DNA of 60,426 nt from Kocuria sp. (GTDB taxonomy: Bacteria; Actinomycetota; Actinomycetes; Actinomycetales; Micrococcaceae): positions 1-60,426 of the forward strand of contig NZ_JAUNPE010000002.1 of the NCBI RefSeq assembly GCF_030536815.1, in the 5' to 3' direction. This document shows positions 26,850 to 35,545 of this stretch, one piece after another. Below the pieces are notes generated by a model. That model had not been told where the DNA came from, did not search any database, and saw only the letters and a list, made by a program, of their open reading frames with translations. How positions within the stretch are numbered: position 1 is the first letter of the stretch; each line of letters opens with the position of its first letter. Position numbers and translations under genes: made by a program.

Positions 26850-29117
26850 TCAGCTCTCGCTGATGGGGTCGGACTCGAGCTCTTCGGCCTTGTCCTCATC
26901 GGCCACGACCGGAGCGAGCGAGAGCTTTCCGCGGTCGTCGACCTTGGTGATCTCCACCTGGACCTTCTGGCCCACGCTCACGACGTCGTCCACTTCGTTG
27001 ACGCGCTTGTTGTCGTTGAGCTTGCGCATCTCGGAGATGTGCAGCAGGCCGTCCTTGCCCGGGGTGAGGGAGACGAACGCACCGAAGGTGGTGGTCTTGA
27101 CCACGGTGCCCAGGTAGCGTTCGCCCACCTCGGGAACCTGCGGGTTGGCGATCGCGTTGATCGCCGAACGCGCAGCTTCCGCGGAGGGGCCGTCGGTGGC
27201 ACCGATGTACACGGTGCCGTCGTCCTCGATGGAGATGTCGGTTCCGGTGTCTTCCTGGATCTGGTTGATCATCTTGCCCTTGGGGCCGATGACCTCACCG
27301 ATCTTGGAGACGGGAACGTTCACGCTGATCACGCGCGGAGCGAATGCGCTCATCTCGTCCGGGGCGTCGATCGCCGACGTCAGCACGTTGAGGATGTACA
27401 GGCGTGCTTCGCGGGCCTGGCTCAGGGCCGCCGTCAACACGGACGCGGGGATGCCGTCGAGCTTGGTGTCCAGTTGGATCGCGGTCACGAACTCGGACGT
27501 ACCGGCGACCTTGAAGTCCATGTCACCCAGGGCGTCCTCGGCACCGAGGATGTCGGTCAGGGCCGCGTAACGGGTCTCGCCGTCCACGGTGTCGGAGACC
27601 AGACCCATGGCGATACCGGCCACGGGGGCGCGCAGGGGCACCCCGGCATTGAGCAGCGACAGGGTCGCGGCGCACACCGAGCCCATCGAGGTCGAGCCGT
27701 TGGAGCCCAACGCCTCGGAGACCTGACGGATCGCGTAGGGGAACTCCTCGCGCGAGGGCAGCACGGGCGTGATGGCACGCTCTGCCAACGCACCGTGACC
27801 GATTTCGCGGCGCTTGGGCGAACCCACGCGGCCGGTCTCACCGGTGGAGTACGGCGGGAAGTTGTAGTGGTGGATGTAGCGCTTGTGCTTGACCGGGGAC
27901 AGCGAATCGATTTGCTGCTCCAGCTTGAGCATGTTCAACGTGGTGACGCCCATGATCTGGGTTTCGCCGCGCTCGAAGATCGCCGAACCATGCACGCGGG
28001 GCAGCACCTCCACCTCGGCGGTCAGCTCGCGGATGTCCGTGAGGCCACGTCCGTCGATGCGGACCTGGTCCTTGAGGATGCGCTGGCGCACGGTCTGCTT
28101 GGTGAGCGCCTGGTACGCGCCGTTGATCTCGTCCTTGCGGTCGGCGAAGGGCTTACCCTCACCGGTGAGCTCGGCCAGAACACTCTGGTGCAGCTCGTCA
28201 GTGGCGGACTCGCGCTCCTGCTTACCGGCAATGGAATACACCTCGCTCAGACGCTCACCCACGAAGTCCTGGACGGCCTGGGTGACGTCCTCCTCGAAAC
28301 CACCGAAACGGGGCAGTTCCATGGCGGGCTTGCCCGAGCGGGCGACGAGGTCGGCCTGAGCCTCGCACAGGGCCTTGATGTAGGCCTTGGACGCCTCGAT
28401 GCCTTCGGAGACGAGTTCTTCGGTCGGGGCCACGGCGCCCTGACCCTTGACGAGCTCCCACGAGTTGTCGGTGGCCTCGGCCTCGACCATCATGATCGCG
28501 ACGTCCTCGGAACCGTCAGCGGCGGTGACCACACGCCCTGCCACTGCCATGTCGAACACGGCGTTCTCGAGCTGGGAGTACTTGGGGAAGGCAATCCACT
28601 GATGCTTGCCGTTCTCCTCAGCCATGAGCGCCATGCGCACACCGCCCACCGGGCCCTGGAAGGGCATGCCGGACAGCGAGGTGGACATGGACGCGGCGTT
28701 GATGGCCACGGTGTTGTAAATCTCGTCCGGTGCAATGGACAGCACGGTCACGACAACCTGGACCTCGTTGCGGATGCCCTTGCCGAACGCGGGTCGCAAC
28801 GGACGGTCGATCAGGCGGCAGGTCAAGATGGCATCCGTGGACGGACGGCCCTCCCGGCGGAAGAACGAACCCGGGATGCGACCGGCTGCGTACATGCGTT
28901 CTTCCACGTCAACGGTGAGCGGGAAGAAGTCGAAGCCTTCGCGCGGATTCTTACCCACTGCGGTGGCCGACAGCATTGACGTTTCTTCATCGATGTACAC
29001 CATGGCGGCTCCGGCGGCCTGCTTGGCCAGCCGACCGGTTTCGAAGCGCACTACGCGCTTGCCGTACGAACCGTTGTCGATGATTGCTTCTGCACTTTGA
29101 ATTTCGGGACCCTCCAA
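26850..29117 (-). CDS. pnp: Polyribonucleotide nucleotidyltransferase (PNPase)
   Basis: 755-residue phosphorolytic 3'-5' exoribonuclease. Two RNase PH domains with a helical linker, then KH ([22 protein letters not shown], named in part; GPKG loop) and S1 ([24 protein letters not shown] loop). The active-site motif [11 protein letters not shown] and [15 protein letters not shown] (acidic metal residues) are visible. The start codon is TTG at 29117: GGAGG lies 6 bases before it, and no ATG or GTG fits better. The 265-base leader after rpsO is full of hairpins. It functions in RNA turnover with RNase J. Confidence 0.97.
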   Translation of the reverse strand: MEGPEIQSAEAIIDNGSYGKRVVRFETGRLAKQAAGAAMVYIDEETSMLSATAVGKNPREGFDFFPLTVDVEERMYAAGRIPGSFFRREGRPSTDAILTCRLIDRPLRPAFGKGIRNEVQVVVTVLSIAPDEIYNTVAINAASMSTSLSGMPFQGPVGGVRMALMAEENGKHQWIAFPKYSQLENAVFDMAVAGRVVTAADGSEDVAIMMVEAEATDNSWELVKGQGAVAPTEELVSEGIEASKAYIKALCEAQADLVARSGKPAMELPRFGGFEEDVTQAVQDFVGERLSEVYSIAGKQERESATDELHQSVLAELTGEGKPFADRKDEINGAYQALTKQTVRQRILKDQVRIDGRGLTDIRELTAEVEVLPRVHGSAIFERGETQIMGVTTLNMLKLEQQIDSLSPVKHKRYIHHYNFPPYSTGETGRVGSPKRREIGHGALAERAITPVLPSREEFPYAIRQVSEALGSNGSTSMGSVCAATLSLLNAGVPLRAPVAGIAMGLVSDTVDGETRYAALTDILGAEDALGDMDFKVAGTSEFVTAIQLDTKLDGIPASVLTAALSQAREARLYILNVLTSAIDAPDEMSAFAPRVISVNVPVSKIGEVIGPKGKMINQIQEDTGTDISIEDDGTVYIGATDGPSAEAARSAINAIANPQVPEVGERYLGTVVKTTTFGAFVSLTPGKDGLLHISEMRKLNDNKRVNEVDDVVSVGQKVQVEITKVDDRGKLSLAPVVADEDKAEELESDPISES

Positions 29118-29318
29118 GGGTCACCTCCGTTTCTTCTGTGGCGAAAAGCGCGACATACCGGTCTTCGATCGAGGCGCTCGCACTGCGGGTGCATTGCGAA
29201 GGCCACTGTCGAGGACCGCGATATGGTGCGCGAATCCGCTACGACTTTTTTTCTGTTGTTCAGTCGGCCCGTGGGCCGGTGGTTCCTGGCGGAACCTGGC
29301 GGTGTTCGTCTCGAACAG
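29118..29318 (-). ncRNA. Structured 5' leader of pnp (candidate Actino-pnp RNA)
   Basis: Read on the minus strand the leader holds successive hairpins: 29303-29317 (6 bp, 3-base loop), 29281-29296 (6 bp, 4-base loop GGTTCC/GGAACC), 29265-29278 (CGGCCC/GGGCCG), an A7 run (29246-29252), and a further stem with bulges around 29185-29205. A conserved Actino-pnp RNA motif is known in 5' UTRs of actinobacterial pnp genes; position and multi-hairpin form agree, but I cannot check the covariance model by eye. It could serve cold-shock or autogenous control of PNPase. Confidence 0.5.
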
Positions 29319-29332
29319 CGCCGGTTACGGCG

Positions 29333-29368
29333 GTTCCCCGTGTTTTCACGCGTGAAAACACGGGGAAC
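29333..29368. terminator. 36-bp perfect palindrome between rpsO and pnp
   Basis: GTTCCCCGTGTTTTCACG (29333-29350) is followed at once by its exact reverse complement (29351-29368): 18-bp stem, no unpaired loop by design. It begins 15 bases behind the rpsO stop. No U run follows on the minus strand, so it may be a rho-independent terminator of low efficiency, an RNase III-type processing site or a decay barrier. Confidence 0.65.
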
Positions 29369-29382
29369 ACCGAGGACTCACA

Positions 29383-29652
29383 TCACTTACGCAGGCCGAG
29401 ACGCTCAATGAGCGCACGGTAGCGGGCGATCTCAGTGCGACGCAGGTAGTCAAGCATGCGACGACGGCGACCCACCAGGGCCATGAGGCCGCGGCGAGTG
29501 TGGTGATCGTGCTTGTGCTGCTTGAGGTGCTCGGTCAAGTCGGAAATACGACGGGACAGTACGGCGATCTGCACCTCGGGCGAACCGGTGTCGCCCTCGT
29601 GAGTTGCGTACTCCTTGATGATTTCCTGCTTGATAGCGGCATCCAGTGCCAT
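29383..29652 (-). CDS. rpsO: 30S ribosomal protein S15
   Basis: 89 residues, exactly the family length. Contains [23 protein letters not shown] (named in part) and [23 protein letters not shown], the rRNA-binding helices that contact 16S helices 20-22. ATG at 29652 has AAGGAG before it. Upstream of pnp as in nearly all bacteria; divergent from luxS. Confidence 0.98.
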   Translation of the reverse strand: MALDAAIKQEIIKEYATHEGDTGSPEVQIAVLSRRISDLTEHLKQHKHDHHTRRGLMALVGRRRRMLDYLRRTEIARYRALIERLGLRK

Positions 29653-29832
29653 GGGTAACTCCTTGAGTTAGTACCGTGACCGCCCGGTGCGCAGGGTTCG
29701 CGCCCGGGGTTCGGGAGTGTCCCCCGAGATCTGACCGCCACGGACTGCAGTCTGACCGTTGACCAGTCTAACGGACGGCACCCAATACGTCGTATTAGGC
29801 GGGTCACCGTTATGGATGTCCCCGTCAACTGG

Positions 29833-29838
29833 GACAAT
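29833..29838 (+). promoter_or_regulatory. Putative -10 element for leaderless luxS
   Basis: GACAAT lies seven bases before the ATG at 29846 and there is no ribosome binding site. The last T and overall fit to TANNNT are imperfect at position 1. A TTGACC at 29759 is too far away to be its -35. Confidence 0.35.
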
Positions 29839-29845
29839 GGACACC

Positions 29846-30304
29846 ATGAAGAAAATGAATGTGGAGTCTTTCAACCTGGATCACCGTTCGGTGGTCGCCC
29901 CCTACGTGCGGGTCGCCGACCGCAAGGAGTTGCCCGGCGGGGACACTCTCATCAAGTACGACGTCCGTTTCACCCAGCCCAACGATTCGCATTTGGAGAT
30001 GCCCGCGGTCCACTCGATCGAGCACCTCACCGCGGAGCACATGCGCAACCACACCGAGGCGCTCATCGACTTCTCTCCCATGGGCTGCCAGACCGGTTTC
30101 TACGCCCTCATGCTGGGCGTGGAGGACACCGAGTTCAAGAATCTGTTGGAGGCCACGTTCCAGGACATCCTGAACGCTGACGAGGTCCCCGCGGCCAACG
30201 AGGTCCAGTGCGGCTGGGGCGCCAACCACAGCCTGGAGGCCGCCAAGTCCGCCGTGCGGGAATTCTTGGACGAACGCGCCGCGTGGGATGAGGTCACCCG
30301 GTGA
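29846..30304 (+). CDS. luxS: S-ribosylhomocysteine lyase LuxS
   Basis: 152 residues. The metal ligands are H56 and H60 in HSIEH and C122 in [10 protein letters not shown]81 in MGCQTGFY and E59 complete the active site. It cleaves S-ribosylhomocysteine to homocysteine and DPD, the precursor of autoinducer 2. I use the ATG at 29846; an ATG nine bases later (29855) or a longer frame back to 29759 are alternatives. Its stop overlaps the next gene as GTGA. In this setting it most likely serves methyl recycling; whether AI-2 is used as a signal cannot be seen, as no lsr or luxP-like gene is in the window. Confidence 0.96.
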   Translation: MKKMNVESFNLDHRSVVAPYVRVADRKELPGGDTLIKYDVRFTQPNDSHLEMPAVHSIEHLTAEHMRNHTEALIDFSPMGCQTGFYALMLGVEDTEFKNLLEATFQDILNADEVPAANEVQCGWGANHSLEAAKSAVREFLDERAAWDEVTR

Positions 30305-31074
30305 ACCCAGGCGCCTCCCCGGAGACGTTGAACGAGGACGCGGCGTTGTTCGGTCGCTGCGTGGGCTCACCGGCCGTGGTGGTCGCCATGGACGAGGAGG
30401 CTGCACCTTTCCTGGCTCGCGCCACGGAGCGAGCTGCGCAACCACTCACCGTGGGCCCCGCCCTCGTGTACGCGGTAATTCTCGAAGGTGACCCGGTGAT
30501 GATCGTGCGCACCGGAATCGGCCTGGTCAATGCGGCGGCGGCGATGACCGCCGTGATCGAACGGTTCGAACCCTCCGCCGTGATCTCCGCCGGATCTGCC
30601 GGTGGGCTGCGGTCGGACGTCAATGTGGGCGATCTGGTGATCGGCACGGACTACCGCTACGCCGACGCCGACGCCACGGCGTTCGGCTATCTCCCGGGCC
30701 AGGTTCCCGGCATGCCGGAGAGCTACTCCCCCGCGGTACGTCTGATGGACGCCACGGAGGACGTGATCGGGACCGATCAGCAGAGCGTGCTGCGGGGCAC
30801 CATGGTCTCGGGCGGCTCCTTCGTGACCGAGGCGAACGTGGGTGCGACACGCGAGATCTTTCCCGAAGCGCTGAGCACCGACATGGAGACCGTGGCACTT
30901 GCGCAGGTGTGCGCCACCCGCACGTACCCCTTCCTGGCCGTTCGCAGCATCTCCGACCTGTGCGGGCCGGCCGCCGGCCAACAGTTCCACCTGGAGATCG
31001 ACCTGGTAGCGGAAATCAGCGCGAGTGCGGTATGCCAGGTACTGAGCACCATTCGCCAAAGCACGTCTGAGTGA
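30301..31074 (+). CDS. mtnN: 5'-methylthioadenosine/S-adenosylhomocysteine nucleosidase
   Basis: 257 residues, MTAN/Pfs fold. Motifs: MDEEAAPF near residue 30 (the first acidic residue acts on water), [10 protein letters not shown] (70-79), SAGSAGG (96-102), DMETVA (194-199, ribose-binding Glu) and SISDL (216-220, catalytic Asp219). It converts SAH to adenine and S-ribosylhomocysteine, the substrate of LuxS. GTG start overlapping the luxS stop (GTGA) shows translational coupling. The N-terminus is about 20 residues longer than E. coli Pfs. Confidence 0.94.
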   Translation: MNPGASPETLNEDAALFGRCVGSPAVVVAMDEEAAPFLARATERAAQPLTVGPALVYAVILEGDPVMIVRTGIGLVNAAAAMTAVIERFEPSAVISAGSAGGLRSDVNVGDLVIGTDYRYADADATAFGYLPGQVPGMPESYSPAVRLMDATEDVIGTDQQSVLRGTMVSGGSFVTEANVGATREIFPEALSTDMETVALAQVCATRTYPFLAVRSISDLCGPAAGQQFHLEIDLVAEISASAVCQVLSTIRQSTSE

Positions 31075-31086
31075 AGTGAGGAACGC

Positions 31087-31950
31087 ATGAGCGACAAGAA
31101 ACTTGAGGATGCCGTCCCGGATGCCCCGCGCCACGTGCTGCGGGACGGGACCAAGATTCCCCAGCTGGGCCTGGGCACCTACCCGATGGACGACACCGAG
31201 GCAGAGGCGCTGATCCCGGAGGCTTTGTGGCGCGGCTACCGCCTGGTGGACACGGCCGTGAACTATGGCAACGAGCTGGGTGTGGGCCGAGGCATCAAGG
31301 CCTCGGAGATCAACCGTGACGACATCTTCCTGACCACCAAACTTCCGGGCCGTGACCACGGCACCGATTCCGTGCGCCGGTCCCTCGAGGGATCCCTCGA
31401 ACGGCTCGGTACCGATCACGTGGACCTGTACTTGATCCACTGGCCCAATCCCTCCGTGGACCGCTACGTGGAGAGCTGGCAGACCATGATCGAGCTCCGC
31501 GATCAGGGGTTGGCAAAATCCATCGGAGTGTCCAATTTCCTGCCGGAGCACCTGCTGCGACTTGAGCGGGAGACCGGTGAGATGCCGGTGATCAATCAAG
31601 TGGAACTGCACCCGCAGTACCAGCAGGAGCTCCTGCGTGAATTCCACGCCGAACATAAAATCGTGACCGAGGCGTGGTCGCCGCTGGGTCGCAAGACCGA
31701 CATCCTGCAGCACGAGTGGATCGCGGACATCGCACGCAAGCAGGGCCGCACGCCCGCCCAGGTCATTCTGCGGTGGCACATCCAGTCCAACATCCTGCCC
31801 ATTCCCAAGACGTCGAACGTCACACGGATGGCCGAGAACCTGGATGTCTTCGACTGGGACCTGACCGATGAGCAGATGAGGCGCCTGAAGATGCTGCACA
31901 CCGGGTTGAGCGGATCCGGATTCGATCCGAACGAGCACGAAGAGCTGTAA
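31087..31950 (+). CDS. Aldo/keto reductase
   Basis: 287-residue NADPH-dependent (beta/alpha)8 oxidoreductase of the AKR5-like group (2,5-diketo-gluconate reductase type). The catalytic tetrad is D55, Y60, K85 and H118 (LVDTAVNYGNE, TTKLPG, LIHWPN); the NADPH-binding IPKTSN segment lies near residue 238. GAGGAACGC precedes the ATG, 12 bases after mtnN, so it is probably the third gene of the luxS operon. Its substrate is unknown; the product DPD of LuxS is a dicarbonyl sugar and would be a plausible but untested substrate. Convergent with ribF. Confidence 0.9.
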   Translation: MSDKKLEDAVPDAPRHVLRDGTKIPQLGLGTYPMDDTEAEALIPEALWRGYRLVDTAVNYGNELGVGRGIKASEINRDDIFLTTKLPGRDHGTDSVRRSLEGSLERLGTDHVDLYLIHWPNPSVDRYVESWQTMIELRDQGLAKSIGVSNFLPEHLLRLERETGEMPVINQVELHPQYQQELLREFHAEHKIVTEAWSPLGRKTDILQHEWIADIARKQGRTPAQVILRWHIQSNILPIPKTSNVTRMAENLDVFDWDLTDEQMRRLKMLHTGLSGSGFDPNEHEEL

Positions 31951-31968
31951 CCGAGCCCGGTTCCCTCC

Positions 31969-32982
31969 TCAGACGGTCTCGCGAGATTCCTTGGCCAGGA
32001 TCTCGCGGGACCGTTCGACGTCGTCGTCCATTTGGGCCACGAGTGCGTCAATTCCCCGGTAGGCCACCATGCCGCGCAACCGTTCCACGAACTCCACCAC
32101 GACCTCCTGGCCGTAGAGATTGAAATCCTCTATGTCCTCTTTCGGGCGGTCGATCACATGGGCCTCGACCTGCCGGGACACTCCCTCGAACGTGGGATTG
32201 GAGCCCACGGAAATGGCGGTGGGCCATCGCGTGCCGTTTTCGTCGACGAGCCAGCCGGCGTACACGCCGTCCGCGGGAATGAACCCCGATGCCTCGGAGG
32301 ACAGATTGGCCGTGGGGTATCCCAGTTCGCGCCCGCGAGCCGCCCCGTGGACCACTTCTCCGCGCATGCGGTGGTTTCGACTGAGGAGCCCTGCGGCACC
32401 GCGCATGTCGCCGGCTTCCAAGCACGAGCGGATCCAGGTGGAGGAACATCTGCGTTGCGTGGCGGCAGCCGCCGGGGTGCCGTTCCTGAGGGAGGTCGAG
32501 GGATCCGTTCCCACCACGTCGGCAACGACCAGCACATCAAAGCCGTGTTTGTCCCCCAATGCCCGGATCGCGTTCAGGTCCCCGGTGTTGTCCCTTCCCA
32601 GCCGCACATCCGCCCCGATCACCAGGCAAACGGCCTCGAGCGGTTTGACCAGGTAGTCCACCACGAACTCTTCGGGTGTCAGCTGGGCGAAGTCGAGTGA
32701 GTAGGGTTGCACCAGAACGGCATCGATGCGCGTGGATTCCAGCGCATCAAGTTTGTCCTCGAGCCCCATGATCACCCCCGGGTGGGATTCCGGGCGGTGC
32801 ACGAGAGCAGGGTGGGGATCAAAGGTGACCACCACGGAATGCGCGTTGCGCTCCGCGGCCACCTCCAACAACGTGTCGAAAACGTGTTGGTGACCGCGGT
32901 GGACTCCGTCGAAGTTTCCGATCGTCACAACGGACGGTCCGAAACCCGGAGTGATGTCGTCGCGGGATCTCCAGCGGATCAC
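31969..32982 (-). CDS. ribF: Bifunctional riboflavin kinase/FAD synthetase
   Basis: 337 residues. The N-terminal nucleotidyltransferase (FAD synthetase) domain has TIGNFDGVHRGH (about 20-31), and a C-terminal riboflavin kinase domain follows from about 190 (GRELGYPTANL, VYAGWL, EVVVEFVERLRGM). It makes FMN and FAD. An insert of about 20 residues around 160-180 (GTDPSTSLRNGTPAAAATQRRC) lies before the ISSSWIRSCLEAGDM-like segment, a little longer than usual. It faces the luxS operon tail to tail. Confidence 0.93.
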   Translation of the reverse strand: MIRWRSRDDITPGFGPSVVTIGNFDGVHRGHQHVFDTLLEVAAERNAHSVVVTFDPHPALVHRPESHPGVIMGLEDKLDALESTRIDAVLVQPYSLDFAQLTPEEFVVDYLVKPLEAVCLVIGADVRLGRDNTGDLNAIRALGDKHGFDVLVVADVVGTDPSTSLRNGTPAAAATQRRCSSTWIRSCLEAGDMRGAAGLLSRNHRMRGEVVHGAARGRELGYPTANLSSEASGFIPADGVYAGWLVDENGTRWPTAISVGSNPTFEGVSRQVEAHVIDRPKEDIEDFNLYGQEVVVEFVERLRGMVAYRGIDALVAQMDDDVERSREILAKESRETV

Positions 32983-33024
32983 TGTTCTCCTCGGGGTCGA
33001 GTATGCGGGCGGAACGAAACGAGC

Positions 33025-33498
33025 CTACCCGTTCGAATGGTTCGGTCGGGTGCGCCACAACCAGATGAGGCCGATCATGGGCAGCACCAGGGGCACGTAT
33101 CCGTACCCGGCACCGAAATGGGACCAGACACTGGCCTTGGGGAACAGATCGGGGGCCATGACGCTGAGCAACCCCACCGCAAGAACGCCGATCATCTCGA
33201 TCCACACGGCGATCCACGCGACCCGATGCCACCCCGGACCCGTCCTGCTCAGCGCCACGGTGGCAATCACGTAGATAACCGCCGAGATGGTGGACAGGAT
33301 GATCGCGAACGGCGCCGCGGAGAACTCCGTGCCGAGCTGGTACACGGAACGCACACCGGCGGACAAGGAGAAGACCCCGTAGATCACGATGATGAGTCGA
33401 CCGAACCCGCTGGATTTGGCGTCCCGTCGCTGCTTGCGCACTCGATGGCCGAAGCGTTGCTGCAGCGCGTTGTGCTCGGTCGGTTTGCTCACTGACAT
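33025..33498 (-). CDS. Conserved four-helix membrane protein
   Basis: 157 residues. A basic N-terminus (QRFGHRVRKQRRD) precedes four membrane helices: about 33-55 (LIIVIYGVFSLSAGV), 61-82 (FAIILSTISAVIYVIATV), 91-112 (WIAVWIEMIGVLAVGLLSV) and 131-148 (YVPLVLPMIGLIWLW). Charged residues fall on loops. Resembles conserved integral membrane proteins near ribF/truB in Arthrobacter-like genomes; no function is known. AAGGACAGG precedes the ATG. Confidence 0.8.
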   Translation of the reverse strand: MSVSKPTEHNALQQRFGHRVRKQRRDAKSSGFGRLIIVIYGVFSLSAGVRSVYQLGTEFSAAPFAIILSTISAVIYVIATVALSRTGPGWHRVAWIAVWIEMIGVLAVGLLSVMAPDLFPKASVWSHFGAGYGYVPLVLPMIGLIWLWRTRPNHSNG

Positions 33499-33535
33499 CC
33501 TGTCCTTTCCGTGGTGTTTCCGCTCGCGGTCCTGC

Positions 33536-33913
33536 TCAGACGTTCTGGTAATACCAAATGAAGTTCATCCGGTACACCATCACGATCACCACGGGCCCCG
33601 CCGCGGCCAGGATGAGGGTGGACCACCGTGATCGTTCCACGAGGGACCAAATGAACGTGCCGGCGGGGATCAAGAGCGCTGTGAGCAAATAGCCCCAGTA
33701 CTCGAGCACGCTCCCGGAGGCTTCCGACCCGTACAGGGGAAGGAAGATCGACCCCACCATGTACACGATCAAAAAGAGCTCCAGGATCAGCACCGAGCCC
33801 TGGGAGAAGTCGTCCGGTTCGCGCCCGCGGAGGGCCTGCACCAAGCAGATCAGACAGGACAGTGTTCCCAGCACCACCGAGGCCCAGAACCAGCCGTCAT
33901 AGCCCCACAGCAT
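33536..33913 (-). CDS. Conserved four-helix membrane protein coupled to truB
   Basis: 125 residues. ATG at 33913 overlaps the truB stop by one base (TGATG), with GGGAG before it, which decides the start over a longer frame inside truB. Four hydrophobic segments: 9-26, 41-60 (VLILELFLIVYMVGSIFLPL), 74-91 and 99-117. No known family motif. The tail RMNFIWYYQNV is aromatic. Function unknown; likely co-expressed with the rRNA/tRNA modification genes by position only. Confidence 0.78.
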   Translation of the reverse strand: MLWGYDGWFWASVVLGTLSCLICLVQALRGREPDDFSQGSVLILELFLIVYMVGSIFLPLYGSEASGSVLEYWGYLLTALLIPAGTFIWSLVERSRWSTLILAAAGPVVIVMVYRMNFIWYYQNV

Positions 33914-34914
33914 CAGTCTTTCTCCCGTCCGGGTGAGAAGGTCGCCCCGGCGGTGATACCGAGCACGGAGGTCGCGTACCGGTTGACAGCGGAACCACGG
34001 TTTTCGGCCAGAGCCACCAGGGTGCCGTCCGGGGCGAAACACGCCACGGGAAGGTCGCATCCGGCGATCAGCTCCGCGGGATGGGCCGAGATGCGCCGAC
34101 CGTGGGACAGATCCGTGGCCTCCCCCGCGTCCAAGCGGCGCACGGGGAACAACTGGGCCGCGGCTGCATTGATCTCGAGAGTGTCCACGGTGCCGCCGGC
34201 GCCAACGGACCGCGTCAGTTCTTCCAGGGTGTGGGCCTGGTCCAGGGTGAACGAACCCACGCGGGTGCGCCGCAGAGCTGTCAGGTGACCCCCCACGCCC
34301 AGGGCGCGTCCCATGTCTCGCGCCAGAGCGCGAATGTAGGTGCCCGAGGAACACGTGACCGTGGCGGTCACGGTGATGCCCGTGTCCTCCCGGTCAATGC
34401 CGTGCACCGTGAACTCGTGAATCGTGACGGGCCGGGCGGCCAGGACGACGTCCTCACCGCTGCGCACACGCGCGTAGGACCGCTTGCCGTTGACCTTGAT
34501 GGCGCTCACGGCGGACGGGACCTGGTGGATCGGTCCCGTCAGCGCGGCGACTTCGCGATGAATGTCCTCGTCGGTCACGGCCGCCAGGGCCGAACCGTCC
34601 GCTCGCTCGGTGATCTCACCCTCGGCGTCGTCGGTCACCGTGGCCGCACCCAATCGGATGCCGGCCTCGTACGTCTTGGACGTTCCGGTGACCCAGGTGA
34701 GCAGCTTGGTGGCCTTCTCCACGCCGAGGACCAGGACGCCCGACGCCGCGGGGTCCAGGGTGCCGGCATGGCCGACCTTGCGGGTACCGGCCAGCCGCCG
34801 CATGCGGGCCACGACGTCGTGCGAGGTCCACCCGAGGGGTTTGTCGACGATGACGAACCCGGCCGTCCTCGGGAGCGAGGGGGCCGGGCTCGGAACGTGC
34901 GGACGTTCGCTCAC
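33913..34914 (-). CDS. truB: tRNA pseudouridine(55) synthase
   Basis: 333 residues. TruB motifs are GFVIVDKPLGWTSHDVV (named in part), GHAGTLDPAASGVLVLG with the catalytic Asp in LDPAA, KSYARVR-like RSYARVRSG, and SGTYIRALARDMG. GTG at 34914 with GGAG before it, five bases behind rbfA. It pseudouridylates U55 in the T loop of tRNAs. Confidence 0.95.
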   Translation of the reverse strand: MSERPHVPSPAPSLPRTAGFVIVDKPLGWTSHDVVARMRRLAGTRKVGHAGTLDPAASGVLVLGVEKATKLLTWVTGTSKTYEAGIRLGAATVTDDAEGEITERADGSALAAVTDEDIHREVAALTGPIHQVPSAVSAIKVNGKRSYARVRSGEDVVLAARPVTIHEFTVHGIDREDTGITVTATVTCSSGTYIRALARDMGRALGVGGHLTALRRTRVGSFTLDQAHTLEELTRSVGAGGTVDTLEINAAAAQLFPVRRLDAGEATDLSHGRRISAHPAELIAGCDLPVACFAPDGTLVALAENRGSAVNRYATSVLGITAGATFSPGREKD

Positions 34915-34919
34915 GCGCG

Positions 34920-35384
34920 TCAGCTCCGTGCGGAGTCGGAGTCGGGGGCGTCGTCGTCCGTGTTGTCCTCGGGCGTGCGGTAGGCGTCCTCGCCGGCAGC
35001 GTAGGAAGCACCCACGGCCTGGGCCGCGACCTGTTCGTCCTTTTCGCGCGCGACGCGCAGGAGTTCTTCGAGTCGAGCGGCGTCGGCGGGAATCTCGTCC
35101 GCCACGAACGTGAGCGTGGGCGTGAGGCGAGCCGTGATGTTCTTGCCCACCTCGGAACGCAGCACGCCCTTGGCGGACTCGAGTGCCCTGGCGGTATCCG
35201 CGCGCTGCGTCTCGTCGCCGTAGACCGTGTAGTACAGGGTGGCGTGCTGAAGGTCGTTGGTGACCCGGGCATCGGTGATGGTCACGAAGCCCAGGCGGGG
35301 ATCCTTGATCCGGCGCTCGAGGGCCTGCGCAACAATCACCTTGATGCGGTCGGCAAGCCGTGCGGCGCGTGCGGCGTCAACCAT
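34920..35384 (-). CDS. rbfA: 30S ribosome-binding factor A
   Basis: 154 residues. KH-like fold with the conserved RLADRIKVIVAQALE start, DPRLGFVTITDARVTNDLQHATLYYTVYG (named in part), and LRLTPTLTFVADE-like RLTPTLTFVADEIP. An acidic, disordered tail (about 120-154) is usual in actinobacteria. It helps late 16S maturation and cold adaptation. Lies between infB and truB as in the classical nusA-infB operon. Confidence 0.94.
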   Translation of the reverse strand: MVDAARAARLADRIKVIVAQALERRIKDPRLGFVTITDARVTNDLQHATLYYTVYGDETQRADTARALESAKGVLRSEVGKNITARLTPTLTFVADEIPADAARLEELLRVAREKDEQVAAQAVGASYAAGEDAYRTPEDNTDDDAPDSDSARS

Positions 35385-35466
35385 CGTGACTCTCTTTCGC
35401 TGGGGAACGCTGTGCGTTCCGTGTCAGAAATCTGGGGTGCGGCGCCGCCGTCATGACGACGCCGCA

Positions 35467-35528
35467 GGCCCGCCGCCAGGGCGGCGGGCCGGTGGGGCGG
35501 GCACCTACCGGAAACCGGGATGCCCGCC
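35467..35528 (-). other. Two tandem hairpins in the infB-rbfA spacer
   Basis: First hairpin: perfect 11-bp GC stem 35467-35477 with 35480-35490. Second: 8-bp stem 35496-35503 with 35521-35528 and an inner CCGG-AAA-CCGG. A third possible stem flanks the palindrome CGTCATGACG at about 35449-35458. No U run follows; an attenuator, pause or processing site between infB and rbfA is possible. Confidence 0.55.
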
Positions 35529-35545
35529 GCCGAGCGTGACGTGGC

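Noticed and set aside
26622..28979. 785-residue rightward open frame
   Set aside because: Antisense shadow of the M16 peptidase and pnp genes; composition typical of the reverse frame of GC-rich genes.
29759..29787. TTGACC as -35 of a longer luxS leader
   Set aside because: No good -10 follows at 16-19 bases; the GACAAT nearer to the ATG fits better, though weakly.
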